From Saccharomycopsis crataegensis (lineage: Eukaryota; Ascomycota; Saccharomycetes; Ascoideales; Saccharomycopsidaceae), in assembly GCF_037102585.1 (NCBI RefSeq), contig NW_027043821.1:186001-250000 (forward strand): DNA of 64,000 nucleotides, in the 5' to 3' direction. Both the position numbers and the translations under genes were made by a program. This document shows positions 55,601-64,000 of this stretch, in pieces. The notes under the pieces were generated by a model that saw only the letters and a list, made by a program, of their open reading frames with translations, was not told where the DNA came from and made no database searches. Position 1 is the stretch's first letter; the number at the start of each line of letters is the position of its first letter.

Positions 55601-56368
55601 CATGTGAATAATCAGAATTTTAAGATCTTAGAAAAAGTTTTCAATAATTGGTCAATGAGACTCATGAAATTAAAACAAATGCAACAGTCGCTCAAGCTTT
55701 TCCGGGAAAAGTGGGATAAGGCAAAAAGCAAGAATGTGTTGTTGATTTGGCAACAAAAATACCATGATCGGGCAACCTTGATTGAACAGTATCGACAGCT
55801 TGATAGAACTTCAAATATTTTGTCTAGTAACAATTCTCAGGTCATTAATGATTCGATACTACGTCGTGTATCACCAATTAAGTCGTTCAATCAAAGAATG
55901 GGGATTTTACCAAATAACAATACCAAATCAGAGTACTCTTTTATGGACGATGGTGACCATTCGAATGATGCGAGCGATCTTATGGAAGATTTACCCCAAT
56001 CTCCATCTATGGAGAAACAGAAAAGAATTCACACCAGCTCATCGTTCAAAAACCTGTATGGTGGTGGTGCCAGTTCCAAGAATGAAAAATTGGATATTCC
56101 CACGATCAAAAATGATCAAGCTATATTATTTTCCTCTACCCCATTTAGCAATAAGATGAGGTTCACTAGTCCTACGAAATTCGACAGACGGCCAGACTAT
56201 GATATTAGAACACCGTCTGCGTCTAGAATTATCAATATGTCTCAAGTCTTCAACAAAGATGCTCCGATTTTAAATCAAGCTGGTTCTTCGATTACCAAAT
56301 CGAACGTGATAAAGAACGAGAGACTTAAAAGTTTAAAGCGGTACTATAATAGTAGTACGAAGAGATGA
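52661..56368 (+). CDS. SFI1: Spindle pole body half-bridge protein, Sfi1 type (centrin-binding repeats)
   Basis: A 1235-aa protein expected to form filaments with centrin (Cdc31) in the half-bridge and to control spindle pole body duplication. From about residue 430 to 1060 it has many repeats of the Sfi1 kind: an aromatic/Leu helix with a central Trp (CLSAWKTKLL, TYHLKTWRLK, VFSKWRNKS, FFMIWKES, FLQTWKIRIF, IFGIWKSR, VLLIWQQKY), spaced about 23-40 residues apart. The N-terminal 400 residues are acidic and globular-like. The C-terminal 150 residues are Ser-rich with SP/TP sites (LRRVSPIK, FTSPTKF), as in Sfi1, whose C-terminus is a CDK and polo target. The ATG at 52661 is the first in frame. 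Confidence 0.88.
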   Translation: MDNNSHSERPRSRVRMLIKKFSNPNLETPFSSFEEPAESPEDARSQPLGDQNIRNLDDTDVLSSLRDYESNHDEDYVDDGVDTGKLMAEVEVKERSMKLGYHHNDYTKYDTTKLLSLAAIRQSRALDEKMLDFTEKNTRTNDDESEEISSFHEEDLERLNINESSTPIYHHRQEIENDRDIEAPQDITDIFNKRSPAQPVLSMVIYVDSRTNRTVPSSYLEKKLLPFKEKDFNCKFTFISKLNSAPPANPYGENVTMKRLFVPTPDDYVFYREVCDLVERILKSFNFQKFKELPQVFYNYCKILMESGLNPSQDLLVTYIITFLKDFKDNNVKRLPLKLKLIARIFALRNLKTENFYHSDEIIDSGDDLSYDNDVVSRDELINKRLFSRYQLSNNWLLDDEFSFDEFNNCNFNLLISRAIRYSIFLYWQRRKQLKKVFLNTWNVRFELKKREKRLTANWEKFLVKKVFVNKFYKPYLKLVKLEKVAARCAEKSLKKKCLSAWKTKLLNINALNKVAQDHYLGKFFNYMVSKHKLLGMNVQKAIGIDENSLKTYHLKTWRLKTSLAGGLNRIKALHDEACIKNVFSKWRNKSEKIKTMENDGQILTTAIFCAPLLFLWKEKALIRTSQFTSLTEKITTRIKVRYFKNWITLTRINLQKYEFEKNQKIIMKKFIFEAFFIKNHALKTLENDFQRTKNIEILANYFISWKNITMINLKATKFNVQRLKAKYMHQLNKSYELLMVENYYNYKLLQRSFVAWEREAVYHQRLRQFELMVLKKFFMIWKESTQELLVIYKNSERVHDYFLKFRMIKNWYNKHIYWMDQDHNADIIFMKNKCLNNFIGGYRRNIESFKNKEEFILEKRDVNLKKRFLQTWKIRIFELRQEKLQNYYQDFVSKKNQGMTEKIFGIWKSRKDHIAELEKNANEMVLRKHLLKIVKRYIEIDDWALFAINYHNRSILNRCFERLIEVSNKNYDLRITLETHVNNQNFKILEKVFNNWSMRLMKLKQMQQSLKLFREKWDKAKSKNVLLIWQQKYHDRATLIEQYRQLDRTSNILSSNNSQVINDSILRRVSPIKSFNQRMGILPNNNTKSEYSFMDDGDHSNDASDLMEDLPQSPSMEKQKRIHTSSSFKNLYGGGASSKNEKLDIPTIKNDQAILFSSTPFSNKMRFTSPTKFDRRPDYDIRTPSASRIINMSQVFNKDAPILNQAGSSITKSNVIKNERLKSLKRYYNSSTKR

Positions 56369-56590
56369 AATTGTACAATAGTTTTTTTTTTTTTTTTGTT
56401 TTGTTCTGTTTTTCCATGGTTTACTTTTAATATGTATATTATATTTTTATTGTACAATAGATTATTGCGTTCTTATGATTTTACTTTCCTTGGCCGTTTT
56501 TTTTCTTTCTCTTTCTTTTTTAGTTTATATTACTTTTATTGGGTGAAATTCAAAATAAATATCACTAAAAATCAAAAATGATAAATCAAC
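56369..56590. other. Intergenic, convergent 3' ends of SFI1 and SEC10
   Basis: T-rich, with a poly-T tract at 56383-56397. No gene. Confidence 0.5.
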
Positions 56591-59425
56591 TCAAATGAAA
56601 CTTCCAAACTTATTCAAGAAACTAGAATTATAATCTGCTCTTCTTCCAACATATTGTTGAATAATATCTGGGTTTAAATTCACCAACTGGCCTTCTTTAA
56701 TCAAGCTGGCAATATAATTAGGCTGGACGGTGAACAAATTAGCCAATTCTCTCAAAATTGAGAATCTTTCCGATAAATCTTCAATCTTCCATGAATCAAT
56801 CAATGCCTGGTAACTAATGATGTCCTTTGTCACTATCACCCCACCAATTTCGTTTATTTGAAATTTCTTTAAATGATTAACTAGCAACGACAACAAATTG
56901 ATCCCGATCTCAATGAGGAAATTCTTCAAGTTAGAGTGGATCAATAATTTCTTTGGTAGCAATTGGTCCAAATAAAGGTTATTGAGGAATTTACAAATTG
57001 CTTGACAGGTTTCGGTGTCTTCGTTGTTAAATTCGCTGGTGATGTACGCATCATCGTCAAAAGAGGTCAAGTTGGACAATTTGTTGTTGGTCACGTAAAA
57101 ATCTTTCTTTTTCTGTTTATCTAAGTAGTATTGGATCTTGTTCAAAATCAATTCGATGGAATCTCTCAATATGATATTCAAGGAAAGTTCACAGGTGGTT
57201 AAATACCCGTTGGTCAAATTGACAATCTTCTTCTTGGTGCTGGAATTGTTTATGGAGAGCGGTAAAATGATCAATTTGATGAAATCGGTGAGAAGTCTCA
57301 AGATTCTATTGGCCTTATTAATGATTTTAAGAAAATTGAAATTCAAAAATTCGTTTTTCTTGAAATCTATATGAATCAATTTGTAATAATTGAGTTCTAG
57401 ACCAAATTCCAAATATCCTCCAATACCAAAGATCAAGATTCGAAGAATCTCCAAAGAATATTCCGGAATATTCAATGGCCTGAGATCTGATATTCTGGAT
57501 AACGATTCCACTGAGTTCTGGATCATAAAATCGATTTTTGAGAATTTGATATCACTGGCTTCATCACTATCAGTACCATCTTCATTGAATGCATCGCCAT
57601 CGAATAACGTAGAATCATCGCTATCCCGCATTTCGCTAAAGATACTATTAGCTTGGTCGACTTTAGGGGAAAGCAACAACGAGTCGTTCAAACTAGAGAA
57701 TTTTGACGAATTGGAGGAAGTTCTTTCCAACTTTGATTTCATGTAGGTACGGATTTGGATCAATTTATTTTTTTCCAAAATGTTGTGATGACTACCACTA
57801 CCAGCAGTGAAGCTGCCGATTCTCGATGTCAACAGTGGGCTTCCCATGGTTGGCGAAGCCAAAGGAGAAAGTAGGTTTGATTCTTTCACGGAATCGGTAG
57901 TGGCTAACCTAACAGATAAGGCCTTGTCCTTGAATATCTTTGGATGCTTTTTCTCAAAGTTAGAATTAATTTTTGTATAAATATCTTCAAGCGACTTCTT
58001 TTCTTTTTCAATATAGTTCTTTTCGGTCAAGAATTGGAAGAATAATTCATTAAAATGGCTATCTATCAAATTGTTCAAGTCATTAACTATGGATTTGCTA
58101 TCTTCATCATCATCCTCATTATTATTATTTTCTCCCCCTCCGATATTGTCATTATTGTTTGATCTTCTAATCAATGCATCTTCCAAGTATATTTTGGAGT
58201 GATTCTCATTAAAGAATTCTTTGATTTCGTTAGTGAAAGTTGTAATTGAAACATTAAGCAAGTGAAGTAATCTAACATAAGCCAAATTATTCAATGACTG
58301 GGAATAGTTTAACAAGTTGACCACAATATTATTGAGCTTTTTTCTAAATATTTGTTTCAAAAATAGGTCGAAAACTTTGATGAAGAAATGTTTGGATTTA
58401 TTGAAGATTATTTTGATTAAATTAAATTGGTTGAAGATCAAGTTCTGAAATTTTTCAAGCAAGTCTTGCAACTGCGGTAAATCTGAAAGAAGCTTTTCAT
58501 AATTATAATGAATAATTGGATCAGATATAAGCTTCCAAAACTCATGGTTCTCATTCATGAATTCATTATTATTGAGTATATAATCTTCTTCTGGTAATGG
58601 TTGACCCAACGCTTCAATTTTTCCAGTGTAGGTGTCATATATCTCGGTCGAGTTCTCATTGAAATCAATCAAAATATCAAAACACTCCTTCATTTTGAGA
58701 GTGTTTTCAGTTTCGTAAGATTGGTTGAATTCCATTAAAAGTCTGGTTTCAAAATTATTAGAAAACTTCAAAATCTCTTCATAAACGACTTGAAACTTCT
58801 TGTGCTTTTCTTCCTGATCAGGATCTCCTCCATTGTTAGTTGATAATTTTTTTGCCAATTTTAACAATTTACTAATATATTTCCCACAATTCTTTTTATC
58901 GCTGGATTTCTTGGAGTTTTGTAGATCAATCAATAATTTCGATTGGTTATATCTGTAGAAATCATTGTAACATTTAGTGAGAAAGATGATTTCCATATTC
59001 TGATCTTTCAAACTAGTGGCCACTTGCAATTTTTCTCCCAATGGGTTGATTATTGAGCCAACATCCGATACCACAGTTTCTAAACTGCCAAATTTATTAT
59101 TGATGACCTGGACTTGATCCCACAACTTGATCACTTTTTTGGAATGATAAAGTTCATAGTCCATAACCTCATTCTCTAGATTATTCATTTCTTCTATATT
59201 CTTCTTCTTCAAAGACTTCAACTCGCTTAATACTGATTCAAAAGTTCTAATAAAAGGTTTGGGATCGAGTTGTTCGAGGTTATTATCGTTGGTCTTTGAT
59301 TCGTTCAACGAGATTTCATGCTGTTTTGAGATCTCTTCGATGAAATCCGACGCACTGAGATCCTCCAAGAAGTTGCTCAGATGAAGAATCTGCCTCGTTC
59401 TGTCATCCAATTCATATAAATTCAT
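56591..59425 (-). CDS. SEC10: Exocyst complex subunit Sec10
   Basis: A 944-aa subunit of the exocyst, which tethers secretory vesicles to the plasma membrane. From the ATG at 59425 it begins MNLYELDD, matching MNSLYELDP of yeast Sec10. LDPKPFIRTFESVLSELK, the Leu/Ile-rich helical bundles, GVIVTKDIISYQALIDSW and LRELANLFTVQPNYI near the end also match Sec10. An acidic, Asn/Ser-rich linker sits at about residue 590-650. The size is a little above S. cerevisiae Sec10 (871). An in-frame ATG at 59479 is less likely to be the start. Confidence 0.92.
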   Translation of the reverse strand: MNLYELDDRTRQILHLSNFLEDLSASDFIEEISKQHEISLNESKTNDNNLEQLDPKPFIRTFESVLSELKSLKKKNIEEMNNLENEVMDYELYHSKKVIKLWDQVQVINNKFGSLETVVSDVGSIINPLGEKLQVATSLKDQNMEIIFLTKCYNDFYRYNQSKLLIDLQNSKKSSDKKNCGKYISKLLKLAKKLSTNNGGDPDQEEKHKKFQVVYEEILKFSNNFETRLLMEFNQSYETENTLKMKECFDILIDFNENSTEIYDTYTGKIEALGQPLPEEDYILNNNEFMNENHEFWKLISDPIIHYNYEKLLSDLPQLQDLLEKFQNLIFNQFNLIKIIFNKSKHFFIKVFDLFLKQIFRKKLNNIVVNLLNYSQSLNNLAYVRLLHLLNVSITTFTNEIKEFFNENHSKIYLEDALIRRSNNNDNIGGGENNNNEDDDEDSKSIVNDLNNLIDSHFNELFFQFLTEKNYIEKEKKSLEDIYTKINSNFEKKHPKIFKDKALSVRLATTDSVKESNLLSPLASPTMGSPLLTSRIGSFTAGSGSHHNILEKNKLIQIRTYMKSKLERTSSNSSKFSSLNDSLLLSPKVDQANSIFSEMRDSDDSTLFDGDAFNEDGTDSDEASDIKFSKIDFMIQNSVESLSRISDLRPLNIPEYSLEILRILIFGIGGYLEFGLELNYYKLIHIDFKKNEFLNFNFLKIINKANRILRLLTDFIKLIILPLSINNSSTKKKIVNLTNGYLTTCELSLNIILRDSIELILNKIQYYLDKQKKKDFYVTNNKLSNLTSFDDDAYITSEFNNEDTETCQAICKFLNNLYLDQLLPKKLLIHSNLKNFLIEIGINLLSLLVNHLKKFQINEIGGVIVTKDIISYQALIDSWKIEDLSERFSILRELANLFTVQPNYIASLIKEGQLVNLNPDIIQQYVGRRADYNSSFLNKFGSFI

Positions 59426-59694
59426 CGCCGCTTTGGAGTTACTCTTCGTTTGCTGAATGTTGTCAAATATCAGCCACATCAGAAACGCTTGATTTGTTCA
59501 TAAATTGCACAGACCGCACCGCACGCACGACAGGGCATGCAACCGCACGATCAATGGGTTCTTACGATTATTATTATAGCTATCTATGTTGTGGGAGTCT
59601 GTTTTTTTTTGTTTATTGATTATTACCTAGAATTCTATACTATATTATTATTACCTGACAGTCTACAAAAAATATATTCTAAATGATCTAGAGG

Positions 59695-60366
59695 TTACAC
59701 CAAATCTTTTCCGAAAATTATGGCGTCTGTTGGCTTATCGTCACCCTTAAGTCTCGCAGCGTTCTTGATCAACCCAACTCTTTCGAAACCCAAACTGTCC
59801 CAAATCTTCACACTGCCAATGTTGCTGACAAACACCAAGTTGAAAACAGAATATGTGTAGCCAAGCTTTGGAGCCCATTTCAAGTAGCATTTACCAAGAT
59901 TCTTCCCGATTTTGTATGGGGTTCCTCTGCAGTTGAAACTGACCAAGAATCCGGCATTACAATTATGAGAGCATCTTCCGGTGTAGTTTGGCTTGATATA
60001 GAAAGTCCCAAGGAACAATTCATCCCAGTTGGCAGAGCTTTGTTTCAAAATAGAGGCATCCTTGTGGTCACCTTTGACCAAAAGGGCCACGAAGTGTGAA
60101 AACCAGTATCCTTTGAACTTCTCCAAACTGAGTTGGTCAAAATATGGATACGTTCTGCCACCTTCGATTTCTTTGTTGAAAGTGTCGAACAAGTGGGTCA
60201 ATAATTCGTCCGATATTTCCAGAACATTATTGATAGGAAACAATGTTGCTTGAGTGGCTTCTGAATCGCTCAACGTCACTGGCAATGACTCAGTTATTAG
60301 CTTTGTTCCTGATTCATTGATTTTCTGAAGTTCCGCTTCGTGAGATTCACCAAATGGCACAGTCAT
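59695..60366 (-). CDS. MPR1: GNAT N-acetyltransferase, Mpr1 type
   Basis: A 223-aa enzyme close to Mpr1 of S. cerevisiae Sigma1278b and its S. pombe counterpart, which acetylate the proline analogue azetidine-2-carboxylate and protect against oxidative and ethanol stress. Shared blocks are EIEGGRTYP, GYWFSHFVALL, LGTFYIKPNYTGRCSHNCNA, KCYLKWAPKLGY, FNLVFVSN and KIWDSLGFERVGLI. The acetyl-CoA loop is the segment around GKNLGKCYL. It should act in the cytosol. Length is normal. Confidence 0.92.
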   Translation of the reverse strand: MTVPFGESHEAELQKINESGTKLITESLPVTLSDSEATQATLFPINNVLEISDELLTHLFDTFNKEIEGGRTYPYFDQLSLEKFKGYWFSHFVALLVKGDHKDASILKQSSANWDELFLGTFYIKPNYTGRCSHNCNAGFLVSFNCRGTPYKIGKNLGKCYLKWAPKLGYTYSVFNLVFVSNIGSVKIWDSLGFERVGLIKNAARLKGDDKPTDAIIFGKDLV

Positions 60367-60685
60367 TTTGTTTAATTGTTTCTGGTTGTTTTTTTGGTTT
60401 AATTCGATTTCTGAATACCTGAGGTATCTTGATTATATTATATTATATTATATAATGTATAAGACTGATTTGATGTATTATGATGATTCATGATTTCATA
60501 GAAATCTTGGAAGAAAAAAGAAAAAATAAAATAAAATAAAAAAAGCGCGCATTCCCAGATTTGCATAGTTTACGGAAATATCCAGAATAATCCAAAGATA
60601 TTACACATTTTTATTGAACTTTCATAGTGGAACGGGGTAAAAAAAAAAAAAAAAAAAAAAGGAAACAAAAGAGAGATAACATAAA
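60367..60685. other. Intergenic, MPR1 promoter and NOP14 3' region
   Basis: Both genes point left. It has TATAT repeats near 60435-60460 and poly-A tracts at 60530-60545 and 60640-60660. No gene is seen. Confidence 0.5.
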
Positions 60686-63133
60686 CTATTTCTTACTTTT
60701 CCGTATTCTCCTCTCCTTTTCATACTGGTTTCTTTCACTACCTTCAATAGTGTTGATAGAGTTAACAATAGATACCATCTTTCTGTGGTACTCTTCGTAT
60801 TTGGTCTTGGTCTCCTTGATCTTCTCTCTAGCAACAAACTTGTTATCTTTACGCAACTCCTTGATCGTGATCTTCTTCTCCTTCTTGATTTGTGCTTTAA
60901 GTTTGCTGATTTCTTGACGGCCGGCATCTGGATCATAAGATTTCTTCTCTGGGTTGTAGTTCTCTTCGAATTTAGGAGCATAAGTGGCAATGGCAATTGG
61001 CTTGTGGCTTTGTAATAATAATGGCTTGTGGTCGGCAAACTTCTTGGCATTATTTATTCTATCTGTTAAGTTCTTGGCCTTAGTTCCGAGGGCACAGTCG
61101 GATTCTATTGGGAGTTTGGATAAAAGCATGTTGAATGGTTTAATGATTTCAATAAACGCAGTTTTCCCTTTCCAAATATCTAGATTTTCATCGATTACTT
61201 GTATAGTCTTCACCAACATAAGGTTTGCATCAATATTATCGTCATTCAATTGGCTAATTGACATTTCTTGAGCAAGCTTAATATCCGACTCAGTAATATC
61301 ATCCTTCAATGACAACTTGAACTCTATTTCAGGAACCGTCAAGACACTAACATCTATTTCACGAGCAAATACACACATGGCCTGTTCCAAGAAAGCTGAA
61401 ACTTCTGGAATGTATCTTTTAGCAATTCTTTGGTATCTGACCATCAAATTGGAAATGAACAATCCATAAAACATTTTCTTCGCCGAGTCTAACTTCATTT
61501 GATTAATGGTCATACAAGCAGTGATAATCGCAGGAGTAACTACCAAATGGTAGTGGTCAGAAGTGGAGAATAGAATACCTACAAGGGTATAAAACATCAT
61601 GTCGGAAACCTTCAAGAAATCAACATTGTCATTTTCCAAATGAGCCGCAAATCTGGCTTCGATATCTGTAAGATGTTCACGGCACGCCTCAGTGATGGCA
61701 ACGAAAAACTTTGGTGAAAGTTTCTTCACAATCTTGATCAATTGTTCCTGGGTCTCCACATATTTTTCGTAATCTTTTTTGGCAAAATCACTGTCTGAAA
61801 GATACAAAATATGCTCAATGACCACTTTAGTGAATTGCGCGAGTTTTTCTTTGTTACCTTGGGCCAAGTTAGCCTTGTATTTGCCAAGAATCATTCTGAC
61901 GGTGTCAGCGGATTTCGATGGTTCATCAATGATGGCTAATAACTCTTCGTGAGTTTCTGGACATTTCACAAGACTAGAGATACTCTTATTCTTGTAAGAT
62001 TTCTTAGTGTTGGACACCTCCTCTTGTTCATCATCGTCGTCATTATCATTTTCTAATTCAGCATTATCTTCGTCTTCGACTTCTTTACCTTCTTTTTCTT
62101 CATCATCACTATTTTGCACCCAGAATTGGTCATCGTCAAGATCATCACCAATAACCTCTTCTCTATCCATGCCTTCCATACGTGCGGCTCTTGCGGCTTC
62201 CAATTTTTTCTGATTGTCGGTTTTTTCTTTCTGAACTTCTTCATCGGTTTTAGTTCTTTCGGTTGGCACGGCCCTTCTTTCCAATGTAAGTTTTCTAAAT
62301 TGTTGACCGTATTCTTTATCTTGTTCAGATTTCCCAGAGAACTTATTGGTATTCTTGGAATTTTGTTTAGCAGCTGATCTCAACTCCGACATAACATCAT
62401 CAAACCCTTCATTAAGTTCTTCAACTTGATTTTCCAATTCGGCTTGCTTCTTTTGACGTTCATGCTTGTAAAATTTAGATTTGGCAATGACTTCTTTCAT
62501 CACTTCAGCTTTGGTCTTCTTTCTCTTTGGCTGTTCTTCTTCTTCAACCTCTTCGCCTTCATTATGATAAAGTCTTTTACCGCTGTCATCTTTAAGTCCT
62601 AAGTCACTATCTTGAAAACTATCGCCCAAAGACTGGCCAGAATGGGTCAATTTGAATCCTCCATTCTCATCGTCTTCATCGTCTTCATCGTCATCACCCA
62701 AATTGAACAAACTTCTCTTCAGTGAGGTCTTCTGTCTTTCCCTTGTGAAACGTTCCAACATCTTTTCTTCCATACTCAACGCAGGATTATTTTCCCCGAA
62801 TCTTCTATCGATCAACGACCCAACTTTATTCTTTCTAGATTTTTGAAATTCGTACGCAGCCTTTCTTTCATCTTCACCAATTTGTTTAGAAACACCTGGT
62901 CTCGCTACCTGAGTTTTCCCCTTTTTTTCTTGGATATCATATTTATTTTTCGTCACTTTTTTCTCAAATGGATTGAAATCATCTCTAATCTTCTGGATAA
63001 TTTGTTGTCGGGTATCACGTCTTGATTCAATAGGGCCTTTCTTGTTTTTCCCATTCTTTTTCACGTTTGTTTGCCCAGTTAAACCTTTGGCCTTCAATGT
63101 AGCCTTAAGGCTCTTCAACTGAGATCCTCCCAT
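60686..63133 (-). CDS. NOP14: Nucleolar protein 14, small-subunit processome factor
   Basis: An 815-aa nucleolar protein (S. cerevisiae Nop14 is 810) needed for 18S rRNA maturation. The start MGGSQLKSLKATLKAKGLTG, the RRDTRQQIIQKIRDDFNPFE block and GSLIDRRFGENNPALS match Nop14. The middle has acidic Asp/Glu runs (about 150-170, 350-400) alternating with Lys-rich coiled coil. The C-terminal half is helical. It ends KERRIRKSKK, a basic nucleolar tail. Confidence 0.95.
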   Translation of the reverse strand: MGGSQLKSLKATLKAKGLTGQTNVKKNGKNKKGPIESRRDTRQQIIQKIRDDFNPFEKKVTKNKYDIQEKKGKTQVARPGVSKQIGEDERKAAYEFQKSRKNKVGSLIDRRFGENNPALSMEEKMLERFTRERQKTSLKRSLFNLGDDDEDDEDDENGGFKLTHSGQSLGDSFQDSDLGLKDDSGKRLYHNEGEEVEEEEQPKRKKTKAEVMKEVIAKSKFYKHERQKKQAELENQVEELNEGFDDVMSELRSAAKQNSKNTNKFSGKSEQDKEYGQQFRKLTLERRAVPTERTKTDEEVQKEKTDNQKKLEAARAARMEGMDREEVIGDDLDDDQFWVQNSDDEEKEGKEVEDEDNAELENDNDDDDEQEEVSNTKKSYKNKSISSLVKCPETHEELLAIIDEPSKSADTVRMILGKYKANLAQGNKEKLAQFTKVVIEHILYLSDSDFAKKDYEKYVETQEQLIKIVKKLSPKFFVAITEACREHLTDIEARFAAHLENDNVDFLKVSDMMFYTLVGILFSTSDHYHLVVTPAIITACMTINQMKLDSAKKMFYGLFISNLMVRYQRIAKRYIPEVSAFLEQAMCVFAREIDVSVLTVPEIEFKLSLKDDITESDIKLAQEMSISQLNDDNIDANLMLVKTIQVIDENLDIWKGKTAFIEIIKPFNMLLSKLPIESDCALGTKAKNLTDRINNAKKFADHKPLLLQSHKPIAIATYAPKFEENYNPEKKSYDPDAGRQEISKLKAQIKKEKKITIKELRKDNKFVAREKIKETKTKYEEYHRKMVSIVNSINTIEGSERNQYEKERRIRKSKK

Positions 63134-63556
63134 ATTATAGTTTGTTTTTTTTTCTGGGTTCGTTAAGGTTGATGAAGTCCAGTATACCCACTCAGTTTAA
63201 AACTGAAAATTTGCAACTTTTCATAAGAAAAAAAAAAAAAATTTTGCGATGATCTGCGTGATGCTGCGTGCTCCATAGGAGCGGGTTTAACATGGGACAT
63301 CGATGATATACCGGGCAGGACCTTGGTTATGTTCTCCTCCATATTCAACGAAATGTTTCTCACTGAACTACGTAGTAATTACTTTACTCAGCCGGCAAAA
63401 ATTTCAAAGAGTTCTACCCACAGATCTACGAAATTTTTGGAGAAACCAAAAAATGTAATCCATAATGCTAAAGAAAAGAAAGAACTATGTTAAGCAATAA
63501 ATTTATATCAAAGGAGAAAAAAAAAAAAAAGAAATACAAGAAACAAAAAAACAAGT
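63134..63556. other. Intergenic, NOP14 promoter
   Basis: Both flanking genes point left. GCGATGATCTGCG at 63246 resembles the PAC element (GCGATGAG) and TGAAAATTTG at 63203 resembles RRPE (TGAAAAATTT), the pair that controls ribosome-biogenesis genes. Both are near matches only. No gene is seen. Confidence 0.45.
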
Positions 63557-64000
63557 TTATCTTCTACCACCTCTTCCTCCTCTTCCTCCTCTTCCTCCTC
63601 TTCCTCCTCTTCCTCCTCTTCCTCCTCTTCCTCCTCTTCCTCCTCTTCCGCCTCTTTCGCCTCTTTCATCTTTACCAATCTTACCTGAATTCTTAGCCAC
63701 GAATCTAGTCTTAGCCTTGGTAGGTGTTTCTTCATTATCACTTAAATCATCATCATCTTCGACGTTTGTTTTACCTCTCTTATACTTCAATCTGTTTCTT
63801 TGGCCTCTGATTGGGCCTTGCTTCACGGCATCAATATAAGCATTGACGGAGTTATCCTTATTCTTCAACAAATCATCACCTTCTTCCTCGACGTTACCTT
63901 CTTCATTAAAGACAAACTTACCATTCCTAGACTTGAATTTATTAGCCAAGGATTTTGGCGCACTGTTATTCTTGAAATCTGGTCTGGAAGAAGAAATGTG
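63557..64000 (-). CDS. C-terminal end of a probable ribosome-biogenesis protein, perhaps Rrp12 (partial)
   Basis: The frame enters from beyond the right edge, so only the last 147 residues are seen. Its features are KFKSRNGKFVF, NAYIDAVKQGPIRGQRN, RLKYKRGK, an acidic patch (VEDDDDLSDNEE) and a long Arg-Gly-Gly tail. The AYxxAV..GPxRGQ.N.LK.KRG pattern recalls the C-terminus of yeast Rrp12, which works in 40S and 60S export. I am only moderately sure. The RGG tail would bind RNA and be a target for arginine methylation. Confidence 0.55.
   Translation of the reverse strand, partial: HISSSRPDFKNNSAPKSLANKFKSRNGKFVFNEEGNVEEEGDDLLKNKDNSVNAYIDAVKQGPIRGQRNRLKYKRGKTNVEDDDDLSDNEETPTKAKTRFVAKNSGKIGKDERGERGGRGGRGGRGGRGGRGGRGGRGGRGGRGGRR
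63568..63655. repeat. 9-bp tandem repeat encoding Arg-Gly-Gly
   Basis: About nine perfect to near-perfect units of CTCCTCTTC (minus strand GAAGAGGAG, read as GGA AGA GGA). They encode the RGG tail of the partial gene. Such arrays change length easily. Confidence 0.85.

Overview
The window is nuclear DNA of a budding yeast (Saccharomycotina). Genes are compact and mostly intronless. The one clear intron has a GTATGT donor and a TACTAAC branch site. Many proteins are full-length orthologues of yeast proteins: Prs1, Pif1, Ynd1, Rpr2, carboxypeptidase Y, Rex3, Spe1, Orc1, Tem1, an Irc21-like cytochrome b5 protein, a mitochondrial HMG protein, Rps1, Mkk1/2, IMP dehydrogenase, Sfi1, Sec10, Mpr1 and Nop14. 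CTG codons are scarce and I found none at a diagnostic conserved position, so I cannot say whether the species decodes CTG as Leu or Ser. No rRNA, tRNA or CRISPR array was seen.

Layout. 0.2-1.2 kb: PRS1 (minus strand). 1.9-6.8 kb: first cluster of an unnamed gene family (one short copy, one decayed long copy, one long copy). 7.6-10.6 kb: PIF1. 11.3-17.5 kb: YND1, RPR2 and a long coiled-coil membrane protein, enclosed by two inverted copies of the PIF1 tail (10455-10990 and 17887-18373). Beside the second copy lie scraps of PRS1. 19.2-20.8 kb: carboxypeptidase Y. 21.6-28.5 kb: second cluster of the unnamed family (long, short, long, all minus strand), mixed with fossil pieces of a Ty1/copia-type LTR element. 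From 29.3 kb to the end: housekeeping genes in ordinary order, apart from a 1.9-kb region at 50.7-52.7 kb that holds a decayed gene between direct repeats.

The most unusual content is the unnamed family. Short members (344 and 388 aa) carry a pattern resembling a PD-(D/E)XK nuclease core. Long members (562-602 aa) lack those putative catalytic residues and add a C-terminal domain that reads like a degenerate protein kinase. The two long copies of the second cluster are almost identical over about 1.2 kb of 3' coding sequence but strongly diverged in the N-terminal half, as expected from gene conversion, diversifying selection or both. A small palindrome recurs upstream of the long copies only. 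No function is established. The architecture recalls eukaryotic effector or conflict proteins (Crinkler-type), but that is inference.

The housekeeping genes cover nucleotide synthesis (PRS1, IMP dehydrogenase), polyamines (SPE1), DNA replication and maintenance (PIF1, ORC1), mitosis (TEM1, SFI1, perhaps the KEN-box protein), RNA processing and ribosome assembly (RPR2, REX3, NOP14, RPS1, probable RRP12 end), secretion (SEC10, YND1, carboxypeptidase Y) and wall-integrity signalling (MKK). They do not form one pathway.
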